Below, one piece after another: positions 5,961 through 7,898 of a stretch of DNA of 7,898 nucleotides (the stretch's first letter is position 1; every line of letters begins with the position of its first letter). The DNA lies in NCBI GenBank assembly GCA_023418375.1, contig JAEZZV010000369.1, forward strand, positions 1 to 7,898, read 5' to 3'. The notes below the pieces were generated by a model, which saw only the letters and a list, made by a program, of their open reading frames with translations, was not told the origin of the DNA and ran no database searches. Both the position numbers and the translations under genes were made by a program. This DNA is from Actinomycetes bacterium. GTDB taxonomy: Bacteria; Actinomycetota; Actinomycetes; Actinomycetales; Cellulomonadaceae.

Positions 5961-6992
5961 TCAGTGACCGTGCACAGGCGGGGCGACCGCCGCCAGGGGG
6001 CCGACCGCCTCGGGGCGCACGGGCTGTCCGGCGTCCGCCGCTGCCCAGGCGGCCCCACAGGCGGCGCGGACGAGGTCGATGTCCACGTCTCCGCGGTCGT
6101 CGAACCTGAGGTCACCGCCGTCGGCCCGGGCGGCCCGCTCGCCGCACGTCCACCAGCCGTCGGCACCGGGCGCCGGCGCCGGATGTGCCTCGAGGAGCCC
6201 ACGCAGATCGATCGCGAGGTACGTCGGCCGCTCACCCGGCCCCGCCAGGACGGCGTCCCGCGCGTCGGACACGCCCGTGAAGACGTGCAGGCCCGGGTAG
6301 CCGGCTGCACGCGCGCCGCCCAGATCCGTGTCGAGCCGGTCACCGACGACCAGCGGACGGCGCGCGCCGCGACGCTCGACCGCGAGTCGGTACATCGACG
6401 GCTCGGGCTTGCCCGCGCTGCGCGGCCGGACGCCCGTCGCGTTCACGACGGCGCCCACCAGCGAGCCGTTGCCCGGCGCCAGACCGCGCTCGTTCGGCAG
6501 CGTGAGGTCCAGGTTGCTCACGATGTGCCGCGCCCCGCGCTGGACGGCGTAGGCTGCCTCCGCCAGCTCTCGCCACGTCAGGTCGGGGGCGAAACCCTGG
6601 ACGACGGCAGCCGGGGCGTCGTCCGCGGCAGCCACCAGCCGGAAGCCCGCCTCACGCACCGCGGTGACCAACCCCGGGCCGCCGACGACGAGCACCGGTG
6701 CACCAGCGCCGACCTCGGTGGCGAGCAGCGCCGCGGCCGCCTGCGCCGAGGTGAGCACCTCGTCGGGAGTCGCCGCGATCCCCAGCGCGTTCAGCTGGTC
6801 GGCGACGGTCCCGGGCTCACGGGAGGCGTTGTTGGTGATGAACGCGATCGCCATCCCTGCGGCCCGGGCTGCGGCAAGGCTCTCCGGGGCGTGCGGGATC
6901 GCGACGGGGCCGCGGTAGGCGACACCGTCGAGGTCGACGAGCGCGAGGTCGTAGGCCTGCGCGAGCGGGACGGCACTGGCCTCGAGCGTCAC
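5961..6992 (-). CDS. HAD-IIA family phosphatase, Rv1692-like (probable glycerol-3-phosphate phosphatase)
   Basis: The product has 343 residues. HAD motif I is VDLDGVAYRG at 19-28, with D20 as predicted nucleophile and D22 as general acid/base. Motif II is FITNNAS at 51-57 (T53), motif III is the Lys of SAGKPEPSMY (K195), and motif IV is VVGDRLDTDLGGA at 215-227 (D218, D222). The insertion between motifs II and III (about 75-190, including VSNLDLTLPNERG) is the C2-type cap of the NagD group. Residues after about 265 (from the LRGLLEAH helix through GWWTCGERAARADGGD) lie beyond the HAD core and match a C-terminal extension in Rv1692, which is reported to dephosphorylate glycerol 3-phosphate. 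The substrate here is inferred from homology and position. The GTG start overlaps the TPR gene stop as GTGA and has GAGGAGGA just upstream. Confidence 0.92.
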   Translation of the reverse strand: MTLEASAVPLAQAYDLALVDLDGVAYRGPVAIPHAPESLAAARAAGMAIAFITNNASREPGTVADQLNALGIAATPDEVLTSAQAAAALLATEVGAGAPVLVVGGPGLVTAVREAGFRLVAAADDAPAAVVQGFAPDLTWRELAEAAYAVQRGARHIVSNLDLTLPNERGLAPGNGSLVGAVVNATGVRPRSAGKPEPSMYRLAVERRGARRPLVVGDRLDTDLGGARAAGYPGLHVFTGVSDARDAVLAGPGERPTYLAIDLRGLLEAHPAPAPGADGWWTCGERAARADGGDLRFDDRGDVDIDLVRAACGAAWAAADAGQPVRPEAVGPLAAVAPPVHGH

Positions 6993-7898
6993 GCGTCCTC
7001 CTCGGTTGCGCGCGGATCGGGGCCCGCGTCGTCGGCCGCCTGGTCACGGGTGGTCGTCGCTGCGGCGTCGGTGGCGTCGTCCGGAGCCGTGTCCTCCGGC
7101 TCGCTCCCCTCGCTGTCGTCGGCCAGGTCGAAGACGATGACCTCGTCCTCGGGATCGACCGCCGTCGGCAGGGTCGCCACGATCGCGGCGGCCTCCTCGT
7201 GGCGTCCGCACGCGACGAGCGCCTCGGCCCGGGCCTCGCTCACGCGGTGGGCCAGCTCGCCCGACGCACGCGCGGCGGCCGGCGTCCCGAGTGCCGCAAG
7301 GGCCGCCTCCGGCTCGCCGAGGTCGAGCCGCGCACCGCTCACCACGATCGCCAGCTCGGCCGCAGCCTCCGGCGCAAGCCCGTCGCCGTGCTCGGCCGCC
7401 AGCGCGAGCGCCTTCTCCGGGCGCCCCAGGCCGCGCTCGCAGTCAGCCATGAGCGGGACGTGCTCGTCGCCACCTCCGAGACGTCGGGCGGTGCGCAGCT
7501 CGCGCAGGGCCTCGGCATACCGCCCGGTCCGGTACGCGGTGATGCCTGCGGCTTCCCTGACGACGTCGACGCGCCCGGCCCGCCGGACAGCCTCCGCGGC
7601 ATGTGCGTACGCGGCCTCGGGGTCGTCCTCGAGCAGGCGGCCGGCCATCACGAGGTGGCGCGCCACCGCGTCGGCGTTCTCCTTGGAGAGCGTCCGCAGT
7701 CGGCTACGCGCCGCGCGGTCGAGATCACCCGGCACGACGTCGGGGGGCAGCACCGGGGCATCATGGCGCCCCTCCCGCTCGATCCGGTCCTGGCTCGTGG
7801 AGGCCCCGGAGGCGAAGGCCCGCGCCGGGCGGGGACCACGCGCGTCCGGCGCCCTGTCACGACCCCGTACCGCCCCGGCCGAACCGCCACGCCCGCGA
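6989..7898 (-). CDS. TPR-like helical-repeat protein (Rv1691-like), 5' partial
   Basis: The frame is open from the stop at 6989 to the right edge. The first in-frame start candidate seen is GTG 7753 (254 residues), but its nearest Shine-Dalgarno-like run lies 15 bases away. The frame upstream continues as an Arg/Gly/Ala-rich stretch, so I extend the gene off the edge. Numbering from 7753, residues about 3-20 (LPPDVVPGDLDRAARSRL) are followed by the strongly family-like SKENADAVARHLVMAGRLL at 23-41. Helix-turn-helix repeats of TPR type follow at about 45-195, for example ITAYRTGRYAEALRELRTAR at 71-90 and MADCERGLGRPEKALALA at 102-119. The last 55 residues are low-complexity and rich in Asp, Ala, Thr and Glu. 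The protein is likely a cytoplasmic scaffold. The function is unknown to me; the gene takes the place of Rv1691 and overlaps the phosphatase gene by 4 bases. Confidence 0.82.
   Translation of the reverse strand, partial: RGRGGSAGAVRGRDRAPDARGPRPARAFASGASTSQDRIEREGRHDAPVLPPDVVPGDLDRAARSRLRTLSKENADAVARHLVMAGRLLEDDPEAAYAHAAEAVRRAGRVDVVREAAGITAYRTGRYAEALRELRTARRLGGGDEHVPLMADCERGLGRPEKALALAAEHGDGLAPEAAAELAIVVSGARLDLGEPEAALAALGTPAAARASGELAHRVSEARAEALVACGRHEEAAAIVATLPTAVDPEDEVIVFDLADDSEGSEPEDTAPDDATDAAATTTRDQAADDAGPDPRATEEDA
6996..7003 (-). promoter_or_regulatory. Ribosome binding site of the HAD phosphatase gene
   Basis: GAGGAGGA on the minus strand, inside the last codons of the TPR gene, ends 3 bases before the GTG at 6992 and supports that rare start. 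Confidence 0.7.

Noticed and set aside
5953..5968. Possible terminator hairpin after the phosphatase gene
   Set aside because: The stem is only 5 base pairs with no T-run on either side, and the next gene follows within about 50 bases.
7648..7890. 80-residue minus-strand frame with an ATG behind a good GGGAGGGG
   Set aside because: It is out of frame with the TPR gene, Arg/Pro-rich, and runs into well-conserved TPR coding sequence. The Shine-Dalgarno-like match is likely chance in GC-rich DNA.

Overview
The window is very GC-rich (by eye well above 70%; not computed). Every real gene lies on the minus strand and reads from the right edge to the left. The gene set and order match the conserved actinobacterial block known in Mycobacterium tuberculosis as Rv1691 to Rv1698: TPR-like protein, HAD phosphatase, small unknown protein, tlyA, NAD kinase, recN, steA, mctB/steB. 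The organism is therefore almost certainly a high-GC actinobacterium. The protein wording looks more like Micrococcales (Cellulomonas and relatives) than Mycobacteriales, but that is an impression, not a search result.

Layout in transcription order: (1) TPR-like helical protein, 6989 to the right edge, 5' end probably outside the window; (2) HAD-IIA phosphatase of the Rv1692 type, 5961-6992; (3) 56-residue unknown protein, 5740-5910; (4) TlyA rRNA 2'-O-methyltransferase, 4871-5740; (5) NAD kinase, 4008-4874; (6) RecN repair ATPase, 2305-4011; (7) SteA, a thiamine-pyrophosphokinase-like membrane protein of cell division, 1115-2299; (8) MctB/SteB envelope protein, from 1095 off the left edge, ending in the window in an in-frame pentapeptide repeat.

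The junctions are very tight: GTGA, ATGA, ATGA and TGATG overlaps, then gaps of 5 and 19 bases. The only larger gap is about 50 bases, between the phosphatase and the small protein. No terminator is seen, and only one weak promoter candidate, so the block looks like part of one operon with translational coupling. By family knowledge the products cover glycerol-phosphate metabolism, ribosome methylation, NADP supply, double-strand-break repair and control of septal wall hydrolysis. No single pathway joins them. The clearest functional pair is SteA with MctB/SteB. No mobile element, tRNA, rRNA, CRISPR array or stretch over 300 bases without a gene was found.

This is a conserved housekeeping region rather than a new system. 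The points worth a second look are a repeat tail on MctB/SteB, an apparently intact nucleotide-site motif in SteA, residue changes at conserved sites in NAD kinase and TlyA, and poorly characterised parts of the small protein, phosphatase and TPR protein.
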